NCBI GenBank assembly: GCA_963790085.1
Contig: CAWBNH010000007.1
Span: forward strand, 1-60,237
DNA from: CAXMST01 sp963790085
GTDB taxonomy: Bacteria; Actinomycetota; Thermoleophilia; Solirubrobacterales; 70-9
Direction of reading: 5' to 3'
DNA length: 60,237 bases
Position 1 is the stretch's first letter, and each line of letters starts with the position of its first letter. Below are positions 50,102 to 58,484 of the stretch, in pieces. The translations under genes were made by a program, and so were the position numbers. The notes below the pieces were generated by a model that saw only the letters and a program-made list of their open reading frames with translations, had not been told where the DNA came from and made no database searches.

Positions 50102-50195
50102 GCGAATCTGCTCGGGGCGGTAGCGGCTCAGCGACGGACCCGGCGCTCGCGGACGCGGCGGGCAGCCACCGGTGATCTCAGGAAGGAACGGGACT

Positions 50196-51806
50196 GTGAC
50201 AAAGGTTGATCTCTACGACACGACGCTCCGCGACGGCATGCAGGGGCAGGGAATGTCGCTTTCGGCGGCGGAGAAGGTCCGCGTCGTGCACGCGCTCGAC
50301 GCGCTCGGCGTCGATCTGATCGAGGCCGGCTTCCCCGGGGCCAATCCGAAGGATCTCGAGCTGTTCGAGCTGCTGGCCGATGAGCGGCTGGAGCAGGCGA
50401 CGATCTGCGCTTTCGGCATGACCCGCCGTCGGGGCGTCGCCGCCGACGAAGATCCCGGGTTGCGGACCCTGGCCGCCTGCTTCGCGCCGGTGGTCACCCT
50501 GGTCGGCAAGACCTGGAGCCTCCACCTGGAGAAAGTGACCCGCGTCTCGAGGGCCGAGAACCTGGCGATGATCGCCGAGTCCGTCGCCTACCTCCGGGCC
50601 GCCGGCAAGCGCGTGATCTACGACGCCGAGCACTTCTTCGACGGCTGGCGCGAGGATCCGGGCTACGCGTTCGAGTGCCTGCGATCGGCGGCCGGGGCCG
50701 GGGCGGAGAACCTCAGCCTCTGCGACACCAACGGCGCCAGCCTTCCCGAGCAGATCGCGGAGGCCACCGCGGCAGTGGTCGCGGATCTCGGCTCCGAGAC
50801 CGCGATCGGGATCCACACACACAACGACCTGGAGTGCGGCGTCGCGAACTCGCTGGCCGCCGTGCGGGCGGGCGCCACCCTCGTCCAGGGCACGGTCAAC
50901 GGCTACGGCGAGCGGACCGGCAACGCCAACCTGATCTCGATCCTGCCGGCGCTGGAGCTGAAGCTCGGCTACGAGTGCGTCGGCGCCGACCGCATCGGCA
51001 GACTGACCGAGACAGCTCATCTGATCGATGAGATCTGCAACCTCTCGCCGGATCCCGATCAGCCGTATGTCGGCCGCAACGCGTTCGCCCACAAGGGAGG
51101 CATGCACGCAGCCGGCATCCAGGCGGACCCGCGGACGTTCGAGCACATGGAACCGACGCTGATCGGCAACAACCGGGACGTCCTGATCAGCGAGCTCGCC
51201 GGCAAGGGCTCGGTACTGGCCCGAGCCGAGCGAGCCGGCATCGCGATCGACGACGAGGGGGCAGCCCGCGCGATCGAGGCGATCAAGGAGCGCGAGCACC
51301 GCGGCTACTCCTACGAGGCGGCCGATGCCAGCTTCGAGCTGCTGATCCGCAAGGAGACCGGAGAGTACGAGCCGCTGTTCACGCTCGAGAGCTTCCGGGT
51401 CGTCACCGAGAAACGCGCCGACGGACGGGTCGAGACCGAGGCGACGATCAAGGTGTGGGTCGGTGGCAGCCGCTACATCCGGACGGCCGAGGGCCTCGGT
51501 CCCGTCCACGCCCTCGATCTGGCCCTCCGGGGGGCGATCTCCGAACACCACCCACAGCTCGCCGAGATCGCGCTGACCAACTTCAAGGTCAGGATCCTGG
51601 ACGAGCATCAGGGCACCGAAGCGGTGACCCGGGTTCTCCTCGACACCTCCGACGGCCACGACTCGTGGGGATCGATCGGGGTCTCGGAGAACGTGATCGA
51701 GGCCTCCTGGGAGGCGCTCGTCGACTCACTCGAGTACGCGTTCCAGCCGGGCCGAGCGGGCCCGCGGACCGGTGGCTCCTCGGCCCGCTCCGAGCAGGGT
51801 GTCTGA
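50196..51806 (+). CDS. cimA: (R)-citramalate synthase
   Basis: Condenses pyruvate with acetyl-CoA to citramalate, the threonine-independent route to isoleucine. 536 residues: LYDTTLRDGMQGQGMSLS at the N-terminus, GKTWSLHLEKVTR, IHTHNDLECGVANS and NGYGERTGNANLISI, which distinguish the CimA branch from LeuA, plus a C-terminal allosteric domain. The product can be carried on by LeuCD and LeuB, encoded just upstream. GTG 50196 has AGGAAGGA; the frame is open to 50172. The next gene overlaps it by 8 nt. Confidence 0.93.
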   Translation: MTKVDLYDTTLRDGMQGQGMSLSAAEKVRVVHALDALGVDLIEAGFPGANPKDLELFELLADERLEQATICAFGMTRRRGVAADEDPGLRTLAACFAPVVTLVGKTWSLHLEKVTRVSRAENLAMIAESVAYLRAAGKRVIYDAEHFFDGWREDPGYAFECLRSAAGAGAENLSLCDTNGASLPEQIAEATAAVVADLGSETAIGIHTHNDLECGVANSLAAVRAGATLVQGTVNGYGERTGNANLISILPALELKLGYECVGADRIGRLTETAHLIDEICNLSPDPDQPYVGRNAFAHKGGMHAAGIQADPRTFEHMEPTLIGNNRDVLISELAGKGSVLARAERAGIAIDDEGAARAIEAIKEREHRGYSYEAADASFELLIRKETGEYEPLFTLESFRVVTEKRADGRVETEATIKVWVGGSRYIRTAEGLGPVHALDLALRGAISEHHPQLAEIALTNFKVRILDEHQGTEAVTRVLLDTSDGHDSWGSIGVSENVIEASWEALVDSLEYAFQPGRAGPRTGGSSARSEQGV

Positions 51807-52962
51807 GCCTTCCGAAGCCACGCGGATCCCGCTGGCCCGCCCGGTGCTCGGCCCGCGTGAGGAGGCGCTGGTGATCGAGGTGATCCGCTCGGGCATGCTC
51901 TCGCTCGGGCCGATGCTGGGCCGATTCGAGCGGGACTTCGAGCAGCGGCTCGGGGCCCGACACGCGATCGCGGTATCGAGCGGCACGGCGGCGCTGCACC
52001 TCGGCGTGCGCGCGGTCGGCTGGGGCCCCGGCGATCGGGTGTTGACCTCACCGCTGAGCTTCGTCGCCTCCTCCAACTGCCTGCTGTACGAGGATGCGAC
52101 GCCGGTCTTCTGCGACGTCGACCCGGTGACGCTCTGCCTCGATCCCGAGATCGTCGCCGACGCGGTGCACGACGACATCGCCGGCATCCTGCCGATCCAC
52201 ATCTTCGGTCACGCCGCGGACATGGGCCGACTCGAGCGGCTCGCCGAGGATCATGGGCTGCCGCTGCTCGAGGACGCGGCACAGGCCCTCGGCGCGGTCT
52301 GCGCCGACGGCCTCCAGGTCGGCGCCCGGGGCAATCCGGCCGCCTTCGCCTTCTACGCGAACAAGCAGATGACGACGGGGGAGGGCGGCGTTCTGATGCT
52401 CGCCGACGATGGTGCGGCGGCGATTGCCCGCAGCGAGCGCAACCAGGGACGGACACCGGGCATGAAGGTGATGGACCACGAGCGGATTGGCTTCAACTAC
52501 CGGCTTACCGATCTCGCCGCGGCGATCGGGATCGGGCAGCTCGAACGCTTCGACGAGATGGCGGCGGCGAGGAGACGGATCGCCACCGCCTACGACGAGC
52601 GGTTTGCCGAGCTCGGCGCGGCCGACCCGGCCGACGGAGACCCCGACGACCTGCTGTTGCCGGCCCGCGACCGCGGAGACGCACGCCGCAGCTGGTTCGT
52701 CTACATCCTCAGGCTGCCGAGGCATATCGACCGGGCTGCCGCGATCGAAGCCCTCGATCGCGACGGCATCGATGCCCGGCCGTACCTCCCCTGCATCCAC
52801 CTGCACGCTCCGTACCGCGAGCGATTCGGCACCCGGGAGGGCCAGTTCCCCGTGGCCGAGGACTTCTCACGTCGGGCCCTGGCCCTGCCGTTCTTCCCAG
52901 GCCTCTCCGAGCCCGAGATCGATCGCGTGGTGACGTCGGTTCGCGGAGCGCTGGGGCGCTGA
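51799..52962 (+). CDS. DegT/DnrJ/EryC1 family aminotransferase
   Basis: PLP sugar aminotransferase family, 387 residues. AVSSGTAALHLGVRAVG, SFVASSNCLLYEDATPVFCDVD, EDAAQALGA and the PLP lysine in FYANKQMTTGEGG are all present. These enzymes usually aminate keto-sugars for polysaccharide or glycan synthesis. The GTG start at 51799 lies within the end of cimA, so it is translationally coupled to an amino-acid gene. An ATG at 51772 would overlap more. The substrate is unknown; the sugar transferase at 2.4 kb could belong to the same pathway. Confidence 0.88.
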   Translation: MSEPSEATRIPLARPVLGPREEALVIEVIRSGMLSLGPMLGRFERDFEQRLGARHAIAVSSGTAALHLGVRAVGWGPGDRVLTSPLSFVASSNCLLYEDATPVFCDVDPVTLCLDPEIVADAVHDDIAGILPIHIFGHAADMGRLERLAEDHGLPLLEDAAQALGAVCADGLQVGARGNPAAFAFYANKQMTTGEGGVLMLADDGAAAIARSERNQGRTPGMKVMDHERIGFNYRLTDLAAAIGIGQLERFDEMAAARRRIATAYDERFAELGAADPADGDPDDLLLPARDRGDARRSWFVYILRLPRHIDRAAAIEALDRDGIDARPYLPCIHLHAPYRERFGTREGQFPVAEDFSRRALALPFFPGLSEPEIDRVVTSVRGALGR

Positions 52963-52969
52963 GAGCGGC

Positions 52970-53947
52970 TCAGATCCGGCCGAGCTGCTCCATCCAGCGC
53001 ACCGTGCGAGCGACTCCCTCACGCCAGTCCAGCGGCTCGAAGCCGAGCTCTTCGCGTGCCTTGGTCGAGTCTGCGCGCGCCTGCCACTGAAGGAAGCGGA
53101 GCTGCCCGGTCGCGAGCAGCGGCCGCAGACCGGTGCCGGCCGCGATCGCCTCGCCGGCGCCTGCGAGCGTCCGCGCCAACGCCGCCGGCAGCACCCGCGG
53201 CGCCCGCCCGCGGCCGGCCGCCTCGACCGCGGCCGCGCAGAGCTCTGCGACCGTCGCGTAGCCCCCGGCGAGGATGTATCGCTCGCCGGGCCGCCCGCGT
53301 TCGAGCGCGGCGACGTGGGCCGCCGCGGCGTCCTCGACCCAGACCAGGCTGAGGCCGCCGGGCGGCACCGCGGGCAGACGGCCGCGAACCGCGTCCCGAA
53401 TCGCGGAGTCCCATCCCGCCGCCGCCCAGGGCCCGGGGCCGAAGATGCCGGCCGGATTCGCGATCACGACCTCGAACTCCGGCGTCGCCTCGGCCAGCAC
53501 CAGGCGCTCGGCGAGCTGCTTGGAGCGCTCGTAAGGCGTGCCCTTCTCATAATCCGCGAGCCACGCTTCGCTGACGGTGCCGCCGATCGGGGCGTCGAAG
53601 ACGTCGTAGGTCGAGGTGTGGACGATCCTGCGCGCACCGGCCAGCCGCGCCGCGCGGGCGACGTTCGCCGCCCCGCCAGCGTTGACCCGGTTGAAGATGT
53701 CGGTGTCGCGCTGCCACTGCTCGTAGATGCCCATGCAGTTGACCGCCGCGTCGACGCCGCGGGCGGCAGCGCGAAGCGAGTCGGGATCGGTGACGTCGCC
53801 GGGCGCCGGCTCGACCTCGGGCGGCAGCAGGGCCCGCGCCCGACCCACGTCCCTGACCAGAGCGACGACGGCGTGTCCGCCCGCGACCAGCTGTCGCGCA
53901 ACCGCGCTGCCGAGCTTTCCGGTCGCCCCGGTGAGCAGGATCCGCAT
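52970..53947 (-). CDS. NAD-dependent epimerase/dehydratase family protein
   Basis: Extended SDR, 325 residues. NAD motif LLTGATGKLGSAVARQLVAGG at the N-terminus (start of the fold), TSTYDVFDAP and the catalytic YERSK, then NPAGIFGPGP. The C-terminal part is typical of hopanoid-associated or dihydroflavonol-4-reductase-like members, so the substrate need not be a sugar nucleotide. ATG 53947 has TAGGCT 7 nt upstream on its strand; the longer open frame crosses argH's promoter. It converges with the DegT gene across 7 nt. Confidence 0.87.
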   Translation of the reverse strand: MRILLTGATGKLGSAVARQLVAGGHAVVALVRDVGRARALLPPEVEPAPGDVTDPDSLRAAARGVDAAVNCMGIYEQWQRDTDIFNRVNAGGAANVARAARLAGARRIVHTSTYDVFDAPIGGTVSEAWLADYEKGTPYERSKQLAERLVLAEATPEFEVVIANPAGIFGPGPWAAAGWDSAIRDAVRGRLPAVPPGGLSLVWVEDAAAAHVAALERGRPGERYILAGGYATVAELCAAAVEAAGRGRAPRVLPAALARTLAGAGEAIAAGTGLRPLLATGQLRFLQWQARADSTKAREELGFEPLDWREGVARTVRWMEQLGRI

Positions 53948-53954
53948 CGGCGCA

Positions 53955-53960
53955 AGCCTA
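53955..53960 (-). promoter_or_regulatory. -10 element, leaderless (epimerase, minus strand)
   Basis: TAGGCT on the minus strand ends 7 nt before the ATG at 53947. Confidence 0.45.
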
Positions 53961-54018
53961 GTCCCCGGTGCCGTCCAGGCGAGCCGATCCGGCTCCGTGG
54001 GGCCGACGGGGCGCCATC

Positions 54019-54024
54019 TAGACT
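54019..54024 (+). promoter_or_regulatory. -10 element, leaderless (argH)
   Basis: TAGACT ends 7 nt before ATG 54032. Confidence 0.5.
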
Positions 54025-54031
54025 GCCGCCG

Positions 54032-55402
54032 ATGGGCCGCTTCGACAAGCCGCCGAACCCGACCTTCTGGGCGCTCAACGCCTCGCTCGCCTTCGATCGG
54101 CGCCTGGCGCCCTACGACCTGCGGCAGTCCCGAGCTCATGCCGTCGCCCTCCGTGGCGTCGAGGTGCTCGACGATGCGGAGCTCGAGCAGCTGCTCGCCG
54201 GCCTCGACCGTGTCGAGGCCGAGCTCGGCGACGGCAGCTTCCCCTTCGAGGACTCCGACGAGGACATCCACATGGCGATCGAGCGGCGCTTGACCGAGAT
54301 CGTCGGCGCGGTCGGCGGCAAGATCCACACGGGCCGCTCCCGCAACGACCAGGTCGCCACCGACCTCGCCCTGTTCGTCGCCGAGCGCAGCGACGTCGCC
54401 GCGAAGCTGCTCGGCGAGGTACTCGCCACCCTGCACGCGCTCGCCGCCGAGCACCGCGACTGGCGGATGCCGGGCTACACGCACCTGCAGCGGGCGCAGC
54501 CCGTCTATCTCGGGCACCATCTGCTGGCCTGGTTCTGGATGCTGCATCGCGACGTCGCCCGGTTCGCGGCCGCCGCCCGCTCCGCCTCGGTTCTGCCGCT
54601 CGGCTCAGGAGCGCTGGCCGGGATCAACTGGCGGCTCGATCGGGACGCGCTCGCCGCGGAGCTGGGTTTCGACGCGCTCGCCCCGAACTCGCTCGACGCG
54701 GTCGCAAACCGCGACTTCGCGCTCGACTACCTCGCCGCGGCCTCCGTCTGCGCCACTCACCTCTCACGGATCGGGGCCGAGATCGTCCTCTGGTCGAGCG
54801 CCGAGTTCGGCTTCTGTCGTCCCCCCGAGGAGTTCTCCTCCGGGTCCTCGATCATGCCGCAGAAGATGAATCCCGACGCGGCCGAGCTGTTGCGGGCCAA
54901 GGCGCCGCGGGTGGTCGCCGACCAGGCGACGCTGCTCGGCGTCCAGCACGCGCTGCCGCTCGCCTACAGCAAGGATCTGCAGGAGGACAAGGAGCCGCTG
55001 TTCGACGCGGTGGACACGATCGAGCTCTGCCTGCGGGCGCTTCAGGGAATGCTCGGCGGGATCAGATTCGACCGGGAGCGGATGGCCGCCGCGGCGGGCG
55101 ATGAGATGGTCGCCGCGACCGACATCGCCGACCTACTGGTTCGCAGGGGAATGCCGTTCCGCGAGGCCCACGACGTGGTCGGATCGCTGGTCCGTCATGC
55201 CCTCGACACCGGGATCAGCCTCTCGGAGATCGAGCCCGATCGGCTCAGTCGGTTCTCGGAGCTGCTCGATGCCGAGTATTACGAGGTCCTGGCGGAGGGC
55301 AACTGGCTCGACTCGAAGCGCTCCCACGGTGGCACCTCCTCGGAGTCCCTAGCCGCCCAGCTCGAGCAGGCCGCGGCGGCGCTCGCCGCGCTCGCCGCGT
55401 GA
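54032..55402 (+). CDS. argH: argininosuccinate lyase
   Basis: Splits argininosuccinate to arginine and fumarate. 456 residues: EDIHMAIERRL, GKIHTGRSRNDQVATDL, PGYTHLQRAQP and the fumarase-superfamily signature GSSIMPQKMNP. ATG 54032 is standard and leaderless; the frame is open to 53315 only as a shadow of the epimerase gene. Its stop overlaps the GTG of the DNA glycosylase gene (GTGA). Confidence 0.96.
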   Translation: MGRFDKPPNPTFWALNASLAFDRRLAPYDLRQSRAHAVALRGVEVLDDAELEQLLAGLDRVEAELGDGSFPFEDSDEDIHMAIERRLTEIVGAVGGKIHTGRSRNDQVATDLALFVAERSDVAAKLLGEVLATLHALAAEHRDWRMPGYTHLQRAQPVYLGHHLLAWFWMLHRDVARFAAAARSASVLPLGSGALAGINWRLDRDALAAELGFDALAPNSLDAVANRDFALDYLAAASVCATHLSRIGAEIVLWSSAEFGFCRPPEEFSSGSSIMPQKMNPDAAELLRAKAPRVVADQATLLGVQHALPLAYSKDLQEDKEPLFDAVDTIELCLRALQGMLGGIRFDRERMAAAAGDEMVAATDIADLLVRRGMPFREAHDVVGSLVRHALDTGISLSEIEPDRLSRFSELLDAEYYEVLAEGNWLDSKRSHGGTSSESLAAQLEQAAAALAALAA

Positions 55403-56001
55403 GCCGCGCCCCCGGCTCGGGCGAGCGGCTCACGCGGTCGTTCTTCGACCGGGATCCGGTCGCTGTGGCCCGCGATCTGATCGGCTGCTGGCTGCTCGCC
55501 GCAGGGGTCGGCGGACGGATCGTCGAGACGGAGGCATATGCCGCGAGTGAACCGGCATGCCACGCCTATGTCGGCGTCACCGACCGGACCCGGGTGCTGT
55601 TCGGGCCCCCGGGGCATGCCTACGTCTACCTCTCCTACGGCGTCCACCAGCTCTTCAATGTCGTCACCGCGCCGGTCGGCGACGGCGCCGCCGTGCTGAT
55701 CCGCGCGCTCGAGCCACTGGCCGGGCTCGAGCGGATGCGGACTCGGAGAGGGGGGCGAAGCGACCGCGAGCTCTGCTCGGGGCCCGGTCGCCTGGCCCAA
55801 GCGCTCGGCATCGGTCCCCGGCTGAACGGCGCCGACCTGACCACCGGTGATGTCGCCCTTCATCCCTCTCCCAACGGCCGGGACGGCCACGAGCCCGTGG
55901 CCGGGCCGCGGGTCGGGATCAGCAAGGCAACCGACCTCCCGTGGCGCTTCTGCGAGCCGGACAGCGCCTGGCTCTCGGCACCTGCATCAGCAGGGGGCTG
56001 A
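55399..56001 (+). CDS. 3-methyladenine DNA glycosylase (AAG/MPG family)
   Basis: Removes alkylated purines to start base-excision repair. 200 residues; ARDLIGCWLL, catalytic Glu in VETEAYAASEPACHA, RTRVLFGPPGHAYVYLSYG and GPGRLAQALGI fit the AAG family (Pfam Pur_DNA_glyco). GTG 55399 overlaps the argH stop, so it is translated with argH. It pairs functionally with the AP endonuclease Nfo at 9.4 kb. Confidence 0.93.
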   Translation: MSRAPGSGERLTRSFFDRDPVAVARDLIGCWLLAAGVGGRIVETEAYAASEPACHAYVGVTDRTRVLFGPPGHAYVYLSYGVHQLFNVVTAPVGDGAAVLIRALEPLAGLERMRTRRGGRSDRELCSGPGRLAQALGIGPRLNGADLTTGDVALHPSPNGRDGHEPVAGPRVGISKATDLPWRFCEPDSAWLSAPASAGG

Positions 56002-56016
56002 GCCGCGTAGCGCCGC

Positions 56017-58323
56017 TCAGCCGTTCGGCCCGGCCCCGCCCTCGACGGCGCCGCCACCCCCGGCGTTCGGCGCAGCCGGCGCACCCGCAGCCGGTTCGGC
56101 CGGCGCCGGCGGCTCTTCCGTCGGCGGCGCCTCGACCGGCGCCGGCGCCGGCTCGACCGTCGGGGCGGTCGTCGTCGTGGTCGTCGTCGCCTCGGAATCC
56201 TCCGGCTGCTCCTTGGCGGCGTCGCGGGCGGCGGCGAGCTCGTCGTAGGCACTGACGACGTCGTTGAAGATCAGCGCCGGGATCGTGCCGCCGTCGACCG
56301 GGGCGCCGCCGAACTCGGTCAGCATCGGGGTCGCCCCGTCCGCGTAGCCAACCCAGACCGCGACGGTCACAGCCTCGTTCGCGCCGACGAACCAGGCGTC
56401 GGCGTTGTTGTCGGTGGTCCCAGTCTTGCCCCAGATGTAGTCGTCGCCGACCTGAGCCCTGGTGCCGGTGCCCTCGGTTACGACCGTGTGCAGGATCTCG
56501 GTCGCCGATCCTGCGACGGCCGGATCGATCACCTGCTTCTCGACAACCTCGTTCTTGCCGCTCGCGCCGAGGTCGTCCTTGACGGTGTCGCCGTCGGCGA
56601 CCACCTCCTCGATCGCGACCGGGCCGCGCCCGTTGCCGCGGCTCGCCATCGTGCCGCTGATCTGGGTGCCGCCGTTGGCCAGGGTCGAGTACGCGTACGC
56701 CATCTCGAGCGGCGTCACGCCCCGCTTGAGACCGCCGAGGATCATCGCCGGGTTGTCCGGGACCCTGGTCTGGATCCCAAGGTCCTGCGCCATCTCGGCG
56801 ATCTTCTCGGTGCCGACGTCGAGGCCGAGCTGCGCGTAGACCGAGTTGTCCGAGTAGGTCGTGGCGGTCGCGACGCTGGCCGAGCCGAGGTAGCTGTCCT
56901 CGTAGTTGTCGACCTTGAACAGCTCGTTCACCTCCTTGACCTCGCCGTTCTCCTTCTTCACGGTGTTGACGAACGGCAGCTCCTGGGGCGCCGACTGATA
57001 GACCGTGGCGGGGCTGACCCCGTTTGCCAGCGCGGTGACCAGCGTGAACGGCTTGAACGAGGATCCCGGCTGCCGGAGCCCGTTGGTGGCGAGGTTGAAC
57101 GGGCTCTGGTTGAAGTTCTCGCCGCCGACCATCGCCCGGACCTTCCCGGTGCCGTTCTCGATCACGACCACGGCCGCGGTCGGGCCGAGCCCGCCGACCC
57201 TGGACTCGACCGCCGCCTGGGCCGCGTTCTGGAGCTCGAGGTCGAGCGTCGAGGTGATCTTCAGGCCGCCGCCAAACGCCTCGCCGGCGCCGTACTTGTC
57301 GACCACCTGCTGGCGCAGCCAGTCGGTGAAGTAGGGGGCGGCGGACTCCTCCTTCGGGGGCTCGACCTGACTTGCAGGGGGGATCGAGATCGAGGTCAGC
57401 TCCGCGAACTCCTCGTCGGTCGCCTCGAGGCGGCCGAGCTCGCGCATCTTCGCGAGCACGACGTTGCGACGCTCCAGCGCAGCCTCGGGGTTGGTCTTCG
57501 GGTCGTAGGCCGACGGTGAGGAGATGATCCCCGCCAGCATCGCGGCCTCCTCGATCCGCAGCTGCGAGGCGCAGCGGTCGCCGGCCTCACCGCAGCCGGG
57601 GTGGTTGGCGCCGAAGAAGGTCTTCGCGGCCGCCTCGATTCCGTAGGCGCCCTCGCCGAAGTAGATGTTGTTCAGGTAGTTGGTCAGGATCTTGTCCTTC
57701 GACCACTGGCGCTCCACCTGATAGGCCAGCGCCGACTCGCGCAGCTTCTGCATCACGGTCCGGTCCTCCTGGGCGGTGAGCGCGTTCTTGACGAACTGCT
57801 GGGTGATCGTCGAGCCGCCCTGAACGGCGCTGCCGGCGAGGATGTCCTCGCGCAGGGCGCGCGCCAGGCCGAGGTAGTCGATCCCGCGGTGCTCGTAGAA
57901 GCGCTCGTCCTCGATCGAAACGACCGCGTCCTTGATCGGCAGGCCGATCTCGTCCGACTCGAGCAGGATCCGGCGCTCGTTGCCGGTCAGGGTCGCGAGC
58001 GGCTGCGCCTGCCGGTCGAAGACGACCGAGTTCTCGGCCCGGTTGTACTGCGCCCGCGCCTCGAGGTCGGGGAGGTCCTGTGCGACCGCCATCAGCACCC
58101 CGAACACCCAGCTGACGACCGCGAGCAGACCGAGGCCGGCGACTAGCAGCGCGACCCGCAGCTTCTTCAGGCGCGGGCGAAGGTCCCGTTTCTCACGGCG
58201 CGCCCGTCGCGCGTCCTCCTTGTAGGCGTCCCGCTCGGCCCTGCGCAGCTCAGCCTGCTGGCGCGCCGTCAGGCCCTCGGCGGCGCCTTCGCCGCTGCCG
58301 GTAGGTTCGGTGGGGCTCTTCAT
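56017..58323 (-). CDS. class A penicillin-binding protein (transglycosylase/transpeptidase)
   Basis: Bifunctional cell-wall polymerase, 768 residues. Basic cytoplasmic tail, membrane anchor (about 57-80), GT51 domain with catalytic Glu 138 in SIEDERFYEHRG, GGSTITQQFVKN and YLNNIYFGEGAYGIE, then transpeptidase motifs SSFK (Ser 421), YSDNS and KTGTT. Two cysteines (244, 251) in a short insertion of the GT domain could form an extracellular disulfide. The C-terminus is a Thr-run followed by a Pro/Ala/Glu-rich, Gly-ending tail (about 705-768), presumably in the cell wall. Divergent from tyrS. Confidence 0.95.
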   Translation of the reverse strand: MKSPTEPTGSGEGAAEGLTARQQAELRRAERDAYKEDARRARREKRDLRPRLKKLRVALLVAGLGLLAVVSWVFGVLMAVAQDLPDLEARAQYNRAENSVVFDRQAQPLATLTGNERRILLESDEIGLPIKDAVVSIEDERFYEHRGIDYLGLARALREDILAGSAVQGGSTITQQFVKNALTAQEDRTVMQKLRESALAYQVERQWSKDKILTNYLNNIYFGEGAYGIEAAAKTFFGANHPGCGEAGDRCASQLRIEEAAMLAGIISSPSAYDPKTNPEAALERRNVVLAKMRELGRLEATDEEFAELTSISIPPASQVEPPKEESAAPYFTDWLRQQVVDKYGAGEAFGGGLKITSTLDLELQNAAQAAVESRVGGLGPTAAVVVIENGTGKVRAMVGGENFNQSPFNLATNGLRQPGSSFKPFTLVTALANGVSPATVYQSAPQELPFVNTVKKENGEVKEVNELFKVDNYEDSYLGSASVATATTYSDNSVYAQLGLDVGTEKIAEMAQDLGIQTRVPDNPAMILGGLKRGVTPLEMAYAYSTLANGGTQISGTMASRGNGRGPVAIEEVVADGDTVKDDLGASGKNEVVEKQVIDPAVAGSATEILHTVVTEGTGTRAQVGDDYIWGKTGTTDNNADAWFVGANEAVTVAVWVGYADGATPMLTEFGGAPVDGGTIPALIFNDVVSAYDELAAARDAAKEQPEDSEATTTTTTTAPTVEPAPAPVEAPPTEEPPAPAEPAAGAPAAPNAGGGGAVEGGAGPNG

Positions 58324-58341
58324 CTCGCTGCGGATTCAGGG

Positions 58342-58355
58342 TTCCAGGCCTGGAA
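58342..58355. promoter_or_regulatory. 14-bp perfect palindrome upstream of pbp
   Basis: TTCCAGGCCTGGAA, 18 nt before the penicillin-binding protein start in the 161-nt divergent gap. It could be an operator or an RNA hairpin in the pbp leader. Confidence 0.4.
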
Positions 58356-58453
58356 GGGGAAGCGCGCGCCCGCTCACGACGCGGCGACGGCTGCTCGTGG
58401 GAACGGAACGACGGGGGTGGTGGGTCGAACCTCGGCCCGCATTCCGCACCCCT

Positions 58454-58468
58454 TCAGCCGGCGGCTGA
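58454..58468. promoter_or_regulatory. inverted repeat just upstream of the tyrS -10
   Basis: TCAGCC-GGC-GGCTGA ends 3 nt before TAGCAT, in the position where a regulator could block RNA polymerase. Confidence 0.3.
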
Positions 58469-58471
58469 GTC

Positions 58472-58477
58472 TAGCAT
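58472..58477 (+). promoter_or_regulatory. -10 element, leaderless (tyrS)
   Basis: TAGCAT ends 7 nt before GTG 58485. Confidence 0.45.
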
Positions 58478-58484
58478 TGGCCCC

